DNA from: DATFVJ01 sp963851085
GTDB lineage: Bacteria; Actinomycetota; Actinomycetes; Streptosporangiales; Streptosporangiaceae
Assembly (NCBI GenBank): GCA_963851085.1
Contig: CAWKNX010000019.1
Location: forward strand, 124,001 to 188,000
Reading direction: 5' to 3'
DNA length: 64,000 nucleotides
Each line of letters begins with the position of its first letter. The stretch's first letter is position 1. A program made the position numbers and the translations under genes. The notes beneath the pieces were generated by a model. The model ran no database searches and was not told the origin of the DNA. It saw only the letters and a list, made by a program, of their open reading frames with translations. This document shows positions 8,924-16,334 of the stretch, piece after piece.

Positions 8924-9766
8924 TCAGTTTCCGCGACCGCCACCCCGGCTGTCTTGAATGCTGTTGCGGTAGGCACCGGGCGTAACCCCGAGCACGCGCC
9001 TGAACCACCGGGTCAGATGAGCCTGATCGGCAAAGCCGACGAGACCCGCGACATCGGCGGGCGCGCAACCGGCGTCGAGCAGCCGGCGCGCTCTGCTCAC
9101 CCGGTGCTGTGCCAGCCATGCGTACGGCGGCATCCCGGCGGCGGCGCCGAAGGAACGAACCAGGTGATAGCGCGAGAGCCCGACCTCTGCCGCGATCTCT
9201 GCGAGCGTGGGCGGGCACACCATCCGGTCCGCCAGCCGTGCCATGACCGCCTGCACCACCCGCTGGCCAGGCGCGGCGCCGGGCGGGCGCGACTGCATGG
9301 CATGGCGGCAGACCAGGGCGCCGAGCGTGTAGGCGAGCCTGGACTCACCTTCGAGCGGATCGCCGCACGCGAGCGCATCGTGGGCCGCGAGGAAGGCCCG
9401 CGCGAGCGCGGGGTCACCGATGACGGCGTCACGGAAATGCGGCTGACCGGCGGCGCCGTCCGCGAGCATGACAGCGGGCGGATAGACGCAACGGTAGGCG
9501 AACCCGGTGGCCGCCGCGGGCCCGCCGGTGTGGGCCTCGCCAGGCTCGAGCACGACCACAGTGCCCGGACCCGCGTAGTGCACGGCGTCCCGGTAGCGGA
9601 TGCTCTCCACCCCGTCGATGCACACGCCGACGGCGAATTCCTGATGGGTGTGCGGAGCGTATTGATGACAGCTGAACCTGGCCGCGAGCAGATCGAGATG
9701 GCCCCTGGCACCGCCGACACGGGTCCACACCGCGTAGTCAGCGGCCCGGCCCGTGCTCACCATCAC
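8924..9766 (-). CDS. AraC-family transcriptional regulator
   Basis: 280 residues. The N-terminal half is a cupin-type ligand domain (HTHQEFAVGVCIDGVESIRYRD... and GTVVVLEPGEAHTGGP), and the C-terminal 100 residues hold two helix-turn-helix units: LAEIAAEVGLSRYHLVRSF and ADVAGLVGFADQAHLTRWFR, ending in the family signature RVLGVTPGAYRN. It is a DNA-binding activator or repressor responding to a small molecule. It is immediately upstream of the EamA transporter gene in the same direction, so that gene is its likely target. The opposite neighbour, hisS, is divergent. Confidence 0.9.
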   Translation of the reverse strand: MMVSTGRAADYAVWTRVGGARGHLDLLAARFSCHQYAPHTHQEFAVGVCIDGVESIRYRDAVHYAGPGTVVVLEPGEAHTGGPAAATGFAYRCVYPPAVMLADGAAGQPHFRDAVIGDPALARAFLAAHDALACGDPLEGESRLAYTLGALVCRHAMQSRPPGAAPGQRVVQAVMARLADRMVCPPTLAEIAAEVGLSRYHLVRSFGAAAGMPPYAWLAQHRVSRARRLLDAGCAPADVAGLVGFADQAHLTRWFRRVLGVTPGAYRNSIQDSRGGGRGN

Positions 9767-9920
9767 TGTCCTCCGGGTCGTCCTGGGTCACCGCCAAGCC
9801 AGGCGACGGCGCCACATATAACGACCGTACGCGGGCGCATGGTATTCCTCGCCCGCCCTCTGGCGGCCGCTGTCGGTAATCGATGTGACGCCACCTGCCC
9901 GCGTCGGGGAACATGGGCGC

Positions 9921-11249
9921 ATGCCAACGCAGTTCGATCCCCCCTCGGGGACACGCGATTACCTTGCCGCCGAACTCGGGGTGCGCGAACGCGCGTTCGG
10001 GACGATCCGTGACGTCTTCACGCGATACGGGTTCGAGCCGCTGCAGACACCCTCGTTCGAGCGGCTTGACGTGCTGACAGGTAAATACGGTGACGAGGGC
10101 GACAAGCTGATCTTCAAGATCCTGCGCCGCGGCGAGCACGAGGCGTCCGGCGAGGCGGATCTGGCCTTGCGCTACGACCTGACGGTTCCGCTGGCACGGG
10201 TGGCCGCCGCCTACGGCAGCCGCCTGCCCTCGCCGTACAAGCGCTACGCGATCGGACCGGTCTGGCGGGCCGACCGGCCGGGCAAGGGCCGCTACCGCGA
10301 GTTCGTCCAATGTGACCTGGACACCCTGGGCTCGGTCTCGCCGCTCGCCGACGCTGAGATCATTTGCGCCGTCAACGACGCGCTCACCACGCTCGGGATC
10401 GGCGAGTTCACCTTCCTGCTCAACTCCAGGCGCGCGCTTTCCGGGTTGCTCGAAGCGTTCGGCGTGCCGGAAGCCCTCGGGCCAGGCGTGCTCATCACCC
10501 TCGACAAGCTGGACAAGCTCAGTCCCGATGAGGTGATCGACGAACTCGCCGAACGCGGCCTTCCGCGCCAGCCCGCCAAGGAGCTCGTCGCGGTAATGAC
10601 CGGCCATGACGCGGTCGAGGTGGTGCGTAAGGCGCTGGCATCCACCGAAGCGGGCGCGGCCGGCCTGGCGGAGATCGACCGGGTGCTTGAACTGGTGACC
10701 GGCCTGGTGCCGCCGGAGCGCGTGCTTTTCACCCCGCGGCTCGTGCGTGGCCTGAGTTACTACACCGGCCCGATCTGGGAGGTTGTCGCGCCAGGAATGC
10801 CCGGCGCAATCGCTTCCGGCGGGCGCTACGACCACCTGATCGAGGCGCTCGGCGGCCCTGACGTACCCGCGTGCGGCGGTTCGCTCGGGATCGAGCGGAT
10901 CCTGCCGCTGATCCCGCCCGACGCCGGCGGCGGCGCGGGCAGCCTGGACGTGACCGTGGCCGTGCTCGGCGAGGAGTACGCCGCGCGGGGTTTCGCCTTC
11001 GCGAGCGCCGCCCGCGGCGCGGGCCTGCGCGCGAGTGTCTACCTTGGCTCATCGGGCAAGCTCGGCCGGCAGCTCAAATGGGCGAGCGATCGTGGTGCCC
11101 GATGGTGCCTGATCTACGGCGCCACGGAGCACGCGCAAGGTGTCGTGACTGTACGTGACATGACAACGGGCGACCAGACCGCCGTGCCGGCCGGGCAGCT
11201 TGGTGGTTACCTGGCGCGGCTGGCATCAAAGTCAGATCCTGGTACGTGA
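9921..11249 (+). CDS. hisS: Histidyl-tRNA synthetase, eukaryote/archaeon-like subtype
   Basis: 442 residues. Class II synthetase motifs are present: SGTRDYLA at the start, motif 2 RYAIGPVWRADRPGKGRYREFVQCD, the histidine-specific GLSYYTGPIWEV, and motif 3 SLGIERIL. A C-terminal anticodon-binding domain (TVAVLGEEYAARGF...) follows. It charges tRNA-His. The stretches ALRYDLTVPLARV and RYREFVQCDLD resemble the eukaryotic/archaeal branch more than the common bacterial form, so this may be a second or replacement copy. ATG 9921 is chosen from the family start; GTG 9885 is an in-frame alternative. The stop codon lies inside a repeat element, so the last few residues come from that element. Confidence 0.85.
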   Translation: MPTQFDPPSGTRDYLAAELGVRERAFGTIRDVFTRYGFEPLQTPSFERLDVLTGKYGDEGDKLIFKILRRGEHEASGEADLALRYDLTVPLARVAAAYGSRLPSPYKRYAIGPVWRADRPGKGRYREFVQCDLDTLGSVSPLADAEIICAVNDALTTLGIGEFTFLLNSRRALSGLLEAFGVPEALGPGVLITLDKLDKLSPDEVIDELAERGLPRQPAKELVAVMTGHDAVEVVRKALASTEAGAAGLAEIDRVLELVTGLVPPERVLFTPRLVRGLSYYTGPIWEVVAPGMPGAIASGGRYDHLIEALGGPDVPACGGSLGIERILPLIPPDAGGGAGSLDVTVAVLGEEYAARGFAFASAARGAGLRASVYLGSSGKLGRQLKWASDRGARWCLIYGATEHAQGVVTVRDMTTGDQTAVPAGQLGGYLARLASKSDPGT

Positions 11250-11345
11250 ATCCGCTGATTCCCATCCAGCAGTGAGCGGCCGCCACGGTCTGCGGGGTCC
11301 CGGGGGTCGCCCCCGGGACAATACAGCCTTAACGACTGCCGCGCC
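11232..11345 (+). repeat. Dispersed element, copy 1 (over hisS stop), with GC hairpin
   Basis: This stretch is similar along its length to 50,183-50,305 after the phosphatase gene. Both read GATCCTG-TACGTGA..., then ...AGCAG-GAGCGGC..., a GC hairpin (CCCGGGGGTCGCCCCCGGG here) and end TTAACGACTGCCGC. The copy begins before the hisS stop, so its TACGTGA supplies that stop. The hairpin may end transcription. It is a non-coding repeated element of unknown mobility. Confidence 0.7.
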
Positions 11346-11510
11346 GCGTGACGGCAAGAAGTGCGCCAGCGCGTATCGGCGGGGGTTGCTCCATGTGAGC
11401 CGCCCGGCCTGACCGGTGGGCACTGGCGGCGACAAAGAGGCCGCGGTGCGTCCACCGACGGATGGACATCACGTATAGCCGGCCGGTTGTCGCGGTAGCG
11501 GCCCACGCAG

Positions 11511-11630
11511 GCCGATTCTTGGGTCAAGACGCATCTGCTCAGGGCGTTTGCCAAGCTCGGCGTAACGGACCGGACGGCTGCGGTCACCGCGGCCATCGAA
11601 CGCGGCGAGTTGCCACCGCCGGGCCGGTGA
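11511..11630 (+). pseudogene. C-terminal remnant of a NarL/LuxR-type response regulator
   Basis: The frame ending at TGA 11,628 reads SWVKTHLLRAFAKLGVTDRT, then AAVTAAIERGELPPPGR. This is the recognition helix and tail of a NarL-family DNA-binding domain (VKTHL...AKLGV-DRTAAV). Nothing upstream in frame extends the domain, so about 170 residues are missing. It is a broken gene fragment. Confidence 0.55.
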
Positions 11631-11663
11631 TGCACACACCCGGGAGGCTCACCCGGGCCGCCG

Positions 11664-11722
11664 CTTCATGATCGCGGTAACTTTTCCGCACATACCGCCG
11701 AGAAGTTACCGCGATCATGAAG
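11664..11722. repeat. Inverted repeat element, 20-bp perfect arms (copy 1)
   Basis: Arms CTTCATGATCGCGGTAACTT (11,664-11,683) and its exact complement (11,703-11,722) flank a 19-base loop. The element sits at the 3' end of asd, where it could act as a terminator. A second copy, reversed, lies at 45,329-45,387 and shares loop sequence (CTTTTCCGC-CATAC), so it is a dispersed element rather than a chance hairpin. Confidence 0.75.
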
Positions 11723-11735
11723 CCGGGCAGGCCGG

Positions 11736-12806
11736 TCAAGCGGCGGTGAGCTCGGCGGCCACGAGTTCGGCGATCTGCGCCGTGTTCAGCGCGGCACCCT
11801 TGCGCAGGTTGTCACCGCACACGAAGAAATCGAGCCCATGCGGGTCGTCAGGTGACCGCCTCACCCGCCCGACCCACGTCGGATCGGTGCCGACGACGTC
11901 GGCGGGTGTCGGGAATTCGAGGTGCTCAGGATCGTCGGCCAGCACGACGCCCGGCGCGCTCGCCAGAATGCGTTGCGCCTCCACCCGGCTGACCTCGCTG
12001 GCGAAGACGGCGTGCACGGCGACCGAGTGTGTGGTGATGACGGGCACCCTGACGCAGGTCGCGGATACCTTGAGGCCCGGCAGGCCGAGGATCTTCCGCG
12101 ACTCGTCGCGGATCTTCAGCTCCTCCGAGCTCCAGCCGTCTTCCTTCACCGATCCTGCCCAGGGCACGACGTTGAAGGCGAGCGGTGCGGGAAACGGCCC
12201 GAAGTCGCCGACCACACCGCGCAGGTCCCCCGCGCGCTGGCCAAGGGAACGGGTACCAGCCACCTTGCCGAACTGCGCGTAAAGCGTGTCGATACCCGCC
12301 TGCCCGGCCCCCGAGGCCGCCTGGTAGGAGGCCACTACCAGCTCCCGAAGGCCGTAGGCGCGGTGCAGCGCGCCCACCGCGACGATCAGCGAGAGCGTGG
12401 TGCAGTTGGCATTCGCGATGATGCCGCGAGGCCGGTTTGCGACCTGCTCGGGATTGATCTCGGGGACGACCAGCGGGACGTCCGGGTCCATGCGGAACGC
12501 GCCAGAGTTGTCGACGGCGACGACGCCCCGCTCTGCCGCCACCGGGACCCATACTGCCGACACCTCGTCCGGCACGTCGAACATGGCCACGTCCACGCCA
12601 TCGAAGACGTCTTCGCAGAGCGCGGCGACCTCCAGTTCCTCACCACGGACTTTGAGCTTGGATCCGGCGGAGCGGCGCGAGGCGACCAGGCGGATCTCTC
12701 CCCAGACGTCGGCCCTCGTTGACAGCAGGTCCAGCATCACCGTGCCGACCGCGCCGGTGGCGCCGATCACGGCGAGAGTGGGCTTGGAGCTCGTGCGGCC
12801 TGTCAT
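11736..12806 (-). CDS. asd: Aspartate-semialdehyde dehydrogenase
   Basis: 356 residues, the normal length. It reduces aspartyl-4-phosphate to the semialdehyde with NADPH, the second step toward lysine, threonine, methionine and diaminopimelate. The NADP loop is AVIGATGAVGTVMLDLL near the start; the catalytic cysteine lies in IANANCTTLSLIVA; VASYQAASGAGQAG and HSVAVHAVF carry substrate-binding residues. It follows lysC directly (5 bp gap from ATG 12,806), as usual in actinobacteria, so the two are one operon. An in-frame GTG at 12,815 overlaps the lysC stop as GTGA and is a plausible alternative start with translational coupling. Confidence 0.95.
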   Translation of the reverse strand: MTGRTSSKPTLAVIGATGAVGTVMLDLLSTRADVWGEIRLVASRRSAGSKLKVRGEELEVAALCEDVFDGVDVAMFDVPDEVSAVWVPVAAERGVVAVDNSGAFRMDPDVPLVVPEINPEQVANRPRGIIANANCTTLSLIVAVGALHRAYGLRELVVASYQAASGAGQAGIDTLYAQFGKVAGTRSLGQRAGDLRGVVGDFGPFPAPLAFNVVPWAGSVKEDGWSSEELKIRDESRKILGLPGLKVSATCVRVPVITTHSVAVHAVFASEVSRVEAQRILASAPGVVLADDPEHLEFPTPADVVGTDPTWVGRVRRSPDDPHGLDFFVCGDNLRKGAALNTAQIAELVAAELTAA

Positions 12807-12811
12807 GCCGG

Positions 12812-14116
12812 TCACCTGCCCGTCCCGCCGTAGACGACTGCCTCGACCTGATCCGTGCCCAGGTCGAACGCCCGGTGGGTAGCGGTCACCGCGGTGTCGA
12901 TGTCGTGCTCGTCGACCACCACCGAGATGCGGATCTCCGACGTCGAGATCATCTCGATGTTCACGCCCGCCGCGGCGAGCACGCTGAAGAACGTGGCAGT
13001 GACGCCGGGATGCGAGCGCATTCCTGCGCCGATCAGCGACACCTTGCCGATCCGGTCGTCGTAGAGCAGCGACTCGAAGCCGACCTCCTCCTGCAGACGC
13101 TGGAGGCGGGACATCGCGGCCTGGCCGTCTGCGCGCGGCAGCGTGAACGAGATATCGGTGCGTGCCGTCGCCGCGGCGGAGATGTTCTGGACGATCATGT
13201 CGATGTTGATCTCCGCGTCGGCGATGGCGCGGAAGATCCTGGCCGCCTCGCCGACCTTGTCGGGGACGCCGACGACGGTGATCTTCGCCTCGCTCCGGTC
13301 GTGCGCGACGCCGGAGATGATCGCCTGCTCCATCTCTTGTTCCCCTGTCCGGTGTTCCGTGCCTGGCGCCCGTATGCCGCCCGTCACCCAAGTGCCTGGA
13401 CCCTGGCTGAACGACGACCGGACGTTGATGGGGATGCCGTAACGGCGCGCGTACTCCACGCACCGCAGGTGCAGGACCTTGGCGCCGCACGCGGCCATCT
13501 CCAGCATCTCCTCGTAGCTGATGTGCGGGATCCGCCGCGCACCAGGCACGATGCGCGGATCCGCGGTGAAAACCCCGTCCACGTCCGTGTAAATCTCACA
13601 CACATCGGCGCCGAGGGCCGCCGCGAGCGCGACCGCCGTGGTGTCGGAGCCGCCGCGGCCGAGCGTGGTGATGTCCTTGCTTGTCTGTGACACTCCCTGG
13701 AACCCTGCCACGATCGGGATCGCGCCGGCCGCGAGCGCGTCGCGGATCCGGCCCGGTGTCACGTCGATGATCCGGGCCCTGCCGTGCACGGAATCGGTGA
13801 TCACGCCCGCCTGCGATCCGGTGAACGAGCGGCCTTGGTATCCGAGGTTGCCGATCGCCATCGCGAGCAGCGCCATCGAGATCCGCTCGCCCGCGGTGAG
13901 CAGCATATCGAGCTCACGGCCCGGCGGCAGCGGTGTGACCTGCTGCGCGAGGTCAAGAAGCTCGTCGGTGGTGTCACCCATCGCGGACACCACCACCGCG
14001 ACCGAGTGCCCCGCCTTCCTCGCCGCTACGATGCGCTGCGCGACCCGCTTGATGCCAGCGGCGTCGGCGACGGACGAACCACCGTATTTCTGCACGACAA
14101 GCGCTCCGTTAGTCAC
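12812..14116 (-). CDS. lysC: Aspartate kinase
   Basis: 434 residues. It phosphorylates aspartate with ATP, the committing step of the aspartate-family amino acids. The start VVQKYGGSSVADA is the diagnostic K-Y/F-GG-S-S nucleotide motif; LLTAGERISMALLA and ITTLGRGGSDTTAVALAAAL are catalytic segments; two ACT domains at the C-terminus (about 265-430) allow feedback inhibition by lysine and threonine. GTG 14,116 is chosen for its position just before the conserved start and the GAGGAG site upstream. An internal ATG at 13,333 preceded by GGGGAACAAGAG would give a 173-residue beta subunit, as known for other actinobacterial lysC genes. Confidence 0.95.
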   Translation of the reverse strand: MTNGALVVQKYGGSSVADAAGIKRVAQRIVAARKAGHSVAVVVSAMGDTTDELLDLAQQVTPLPPGRELDMLLTAGERISMALLAMAIGNLGYQGRSFTGSQAGVITDSVHGRARIIDVTPGRIRDALAAGAIPIVAGFQGVSQTSKDITTLGRGGSDTTAVALAAALGADVCEIYTDVDGVFTADPRIVPGARRIPHISYEEMLEMAACGAKVLHLRCVEYARRYGIPINVRSSFSQGPGTWVTGGIRAPGTEHRTGEQEMEQAIISGVAHDRSEAKITVVGVPDKVGEAARIFRAIADAEINIDMIVQNISAAATARTDISFTLPRADGQAAMSRLQRLQEEVGFESLLYDDRIGKVSLIGAGMRSHPGVTATFFSVLAAAGVNIEMISTSEIRISVVVDEHDIDTAVTATHRAFDLGTDQVEAVVYGGTGR

Positions 14117-14299
14117 GAACGCGCTGCTCCTCCCCGATCTGGGCAGCCCTCGCCGCCGACCGGCTTGCCTGCCCTGCGGTCGACCCGAGTTTATCCAGCC
14201 CACCATGGGATCGATCGAATCAATTTGTGCGCATCTGGCCCGGCCGGGCCGCCGCTGGTGCTCGCACCGGTCGACGCTGGCGCGCCGCCGCAGCCTCGC

Positions 14300-14457
14300 G
14301 GCAGTGCCAGCCCGGGGGCTCCCACCCCACGATCCCCCGCTCACCTGCGGCGGCACATCCCCGCGGCCGCCGTAGTTAAGACGGTGCCAGCCCGGGGGCG
14401 ACCCCCCGGATCCCCCCGCTCACCCGCGGCGGCACATCCCCGCGGCAGCCGTTAAGG
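14300..14457. repeat. Two tandem copies (about 78 bp) of the GC-hairpin repeat family
   Basis: Two adjoining units start near 14,300 and 14,380. Each contains GTGCCAGCCCGGGGGC, then a C-run, CCCCCGCTCACC, GCGGCGGCACATCCCCGCGG, and ends CCG-AGTTAAG or CCGTTAAG. The second unit keeps a good hairpin (CCGGGGGCGACCCCCCGG). The array fills most of the 373-bp gap between lysC and the DUF5063 gene; the remaining 180 bp next to lysC show nothing recognisable. Confidence 0.75.
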
Positions 14458-14489
14458 ATGTGTTTGGTCCTCACCCGTATGTGCGGTGA

Positions 14490-15071
14490 TCAGCCAAGCG
14501 GGGATTCGTCGGCCACATCGAGCCGGGCGTGCGCGACCACGGCGTGCAGCGCACGCAACGCCGCGCCCCCGTGGGTGCCCCAGTGGTTGAAGTACGAGTA
14601 CTGCCACCACCACAGCGCCTCCAGAGGCCGGCCTGCCTGGTAGTGCTTGAGCCCGTGGACAAGATCGGCCGCCACCGCGGCCACGTCGTCGGACAGCCGG
14701 AACGAGGTGGCCTGGCTGTCGGCGTACGGATCGAAGATCTCGAGGTAGTCGTCATAGGGGGCGAAGCGCTTGGCCAGCCCGGTCCGCAGCTCGTCGAGAT
14801 CCGGGTCGGCACCTACCTCGGGTTCGGAATTATCGGGCAGGATCACGTCCGTGGTCGCGCCAAGCTGCGCACCCGCGAGCTGGATCTGCGAGACCTCGAG
14901 CAGGAGCAGCGGCACGGTCTCGTTACCGCCCTCACCCCGCGCGAGTGCTTCCACGCCGTCGAGGAAATCCTGGACACTTCGTGCGATCCGGTCCGCAAGG
15001 GCGTCCCAGCCCTCGCCCGGCTGTGCGCGCCACCCAGGAATATGCGGCACGTATTCCGGTGTGTCAGACAT
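14490..15071 (-). CDS. DUF5063 family protein
   Basis: 193 residues, soluble, acidic. It begins MSDTPEYVPHIPGWRAQPGEG and contains a W-rich stretch (LEALWWWQYSYFNHWGTHGG). The family is known mainly from actinobacteria, where it commonly sits next to recR; its function is not established. The ATG at 15,071 has a clear GGAGG site and overlaps the recR stop by 8 bp, so the two are translationally coupled. A role near recombinational repair or the replication factor dnaX is suggested only by position. Confidence 0.8.
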   Translation of the reverse strand: MSDTPEYVPHIPGWRAQPGEGWDALADRIARSVQDFLDGVEALARGEGGNETVPLLLLEVSQIQLAGAQLGATTDVILPDNSEPEVGADPDLDELRTGLAKRFAPYDDYLEIFDPYADSQATSFRLSDDVAAVAADLVHGLKHYQAGRPLEALWWWQYSYFNHWGTHGGAALRALHAVVAHARLDVADESPLG

Positions 15072-15663
15072 CGAGCAGCCTCCGTCCTTCGAATGCGCGT
15101 CCCAGGGTGACCTCGTCCGCATATTCCAGATCGCCACCGACTGGCAGGCCGCTCGCCGGCCTCGTCACCCGCAGCCCCATGGGCTTCACCAGCCGCGCCA
15201 GGTACGTTGCGGTCGCCTCGCCTTCGAGGTTGGGGTCCGTGGCGAGGATCAGCTCGATGACAGTTCCGTCCGCCAGGCGGGTCATGAGCTCCTTGATCCG
15301 CAGGTCGTCAGGGCCGATCCCGTCGATGGGGCTGATGGCACCGCCGAGCACGTGATAGCGCCCGCGGAACTCGCGGGTCCGCTCGATCGCCACCACGTCT
15401 TTCGACTCCTCGACCACGCAGATCAGCGCCGGATCTCGGCGCGCGTCACGGCAGATGCGGCACTCATCCTCCTCGGCGACGTTCCCGCAGGTCCGGCAGA
15501 ACCTGACCCGGTCCTTCACCTCGAGCAGCGTCGCCGCGAGGCGCCGCACGTCGGCCGGATCGGCTGCCAGCAGGTGGAAGGCGATGCGCTGTGCACCCTT
15601 TGGCCCGACACCCGGTAGCTGGCCGAGCTCGTCGATGAGATTCTGGATGACGCCTTCGTACAC
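15064..15663 (-). CDS. recR: Recombination mediator RecR
   Basis: 199 residues, the standard length. RecR with RecO/RecF loads RecA on gapped DNA. Domains in order: helix-hairpin-helix (LGQLPGVGPKGAQRIAFHLL), C4 zinc finger (FCRTCGNVAEEDECRICRD), a Toprim domain (CVVEESKDVVAIERTREFRG) and a C-terminal Walker-B-like segment. It starts at GTG 15,663. It lies between ybaB and the DUF5063 gene in one strand-uniform cluster headed by dnaX; this order is conserved in actinobacteria. Confidence 0.95.
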   Translation of the reverse strand: MYEGVIQNLIDELGQLPGVGPKGAQRIAFHLLAADPADVRRLAATLLEVKDRVRFCRTCGNVAEEDECRICRDARRDPALICVVEESKDVVAIERTREFRGRYHVLGGAISPIDGIGPDDLRIKELMTRLADGTVIELILATDPNLEGEATATYLARLVKPMGLRVTRPASGLPVGGDLEYADEVTLGRAFEGRRLLDV

Positions 15664-15672
15664 GTCGCGGCC

Positions 15673-16080
15673 TCACATACCCGGCAGGCCCGGCAAACCA
15701 GGACCGCCGGGGCCACCCAGGCCGCCGGGGCCGCCAGGGTCGCCGAGACCACCCAGGCCGCCGAGACCCTCCGCGAGCGGGCCCATCTTTTCCTGCTGGA
15801 GGGCGCCCACGGCGCGATTGGCGTCCCGCACGGCCGCGAGCACCAGGTCAGCGAGCGTTTCCGCGGTCTCCGCCGGATCGGCGGGATCTATCGCCTCCGG
15901 GCTGATGTTGAGATCCACCAGCTCACCCTGGCCGTTCACGGTCGCGGTCACCAGCCCGCCGCCCGCCGACCCCTGAACCAGGGCATCGGCGAGTTCCTGC
16001 TGGGCGCTCATCAGTTTCTCCTGCATCTTCTGCGCCTCAGCGAGCAGTTGCTGCATGTTCAACGGGCCACCCGGGTTCAC
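15673..16080 (-). CDS. YbaB/EbfC-family nucleoid-associated protein
   Basis: 135 residues from GTG 16,080, chosen because GAGGGGG lies just upstream; an ATG at 16,107 gives nine more residues but has no good ribosome site. The core (NMQQLLAEAQKMQEKLMSAQQELA...VTATVNGQGELVDLNISPEAID) is the YbaB fold, a dimer that binds and bridges DNA. The C-terminal tail (GLGGLGDPGGPGGLGGPGG...) is a collagen-like Gly/Pro-rich extension not found in the short proteobacterial forms. The gene sits 9 bp before recR, a near-universal pairing. Confidence 0.9.
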   Translation of the reverse strand: MNPGGPLNMQQLLAEAQKMQEKLMSAQQELADALVQGSAGGGLVTATVNGQGELVDLNISPEAIDPADPAETAETLADLVLAAVRDANRAVGALQQEKMGPLAEGLGGLGGLGDPGGPGGLGGPGGPGLPGLPGM

Positions 16081-16204
16081 ATCTGCCCCCTCGACGACGA
16101 CAGCCATTCACTGAGAGCCTACGGCCTGACGGTCCGGCAGGCACATGCCCTGTACTCTCCCCGTGGCACAGCGTTTCCAAGGGCCTGCCGGCCCGGGCTG
16201 CACA

Positions 16205-16260
16205 TGCCCATGTTCCCCGGCCCGTGTTCCCGGCCCGTGTTCCCGGCCCGTGTTTCCTGC
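16205..16260. repeat. Short tandem repeat GTGTTCCCGGCCC
   Basis: Four imperfect copies of a 13-mer (GTTCCCCGGCCC / GTGTTCCCGGCCC) lie between ybaB and dnaX on non-coding DNA. The rest of this 250-bp gap (16,081-16,334) shows nothing else. Confidence 0.6.
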
Positions 16261-16334
16261 TCATGCTTCCTGCCGGGCCGCGCGGCGTGTTCCCCCCTGC
16301 CGCGCTGTGGCCGTTACCCGGACAGCAGCTACAG

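Noticed and set aside
7760..10012. Long plus-strand open frame of 750 codons
   Set aside because: It is antisense to the EamA and AraC genes, which have clear family motifs; its own sequence is His/Arg/Gly-rich noise typical of high-GC shadow frames.
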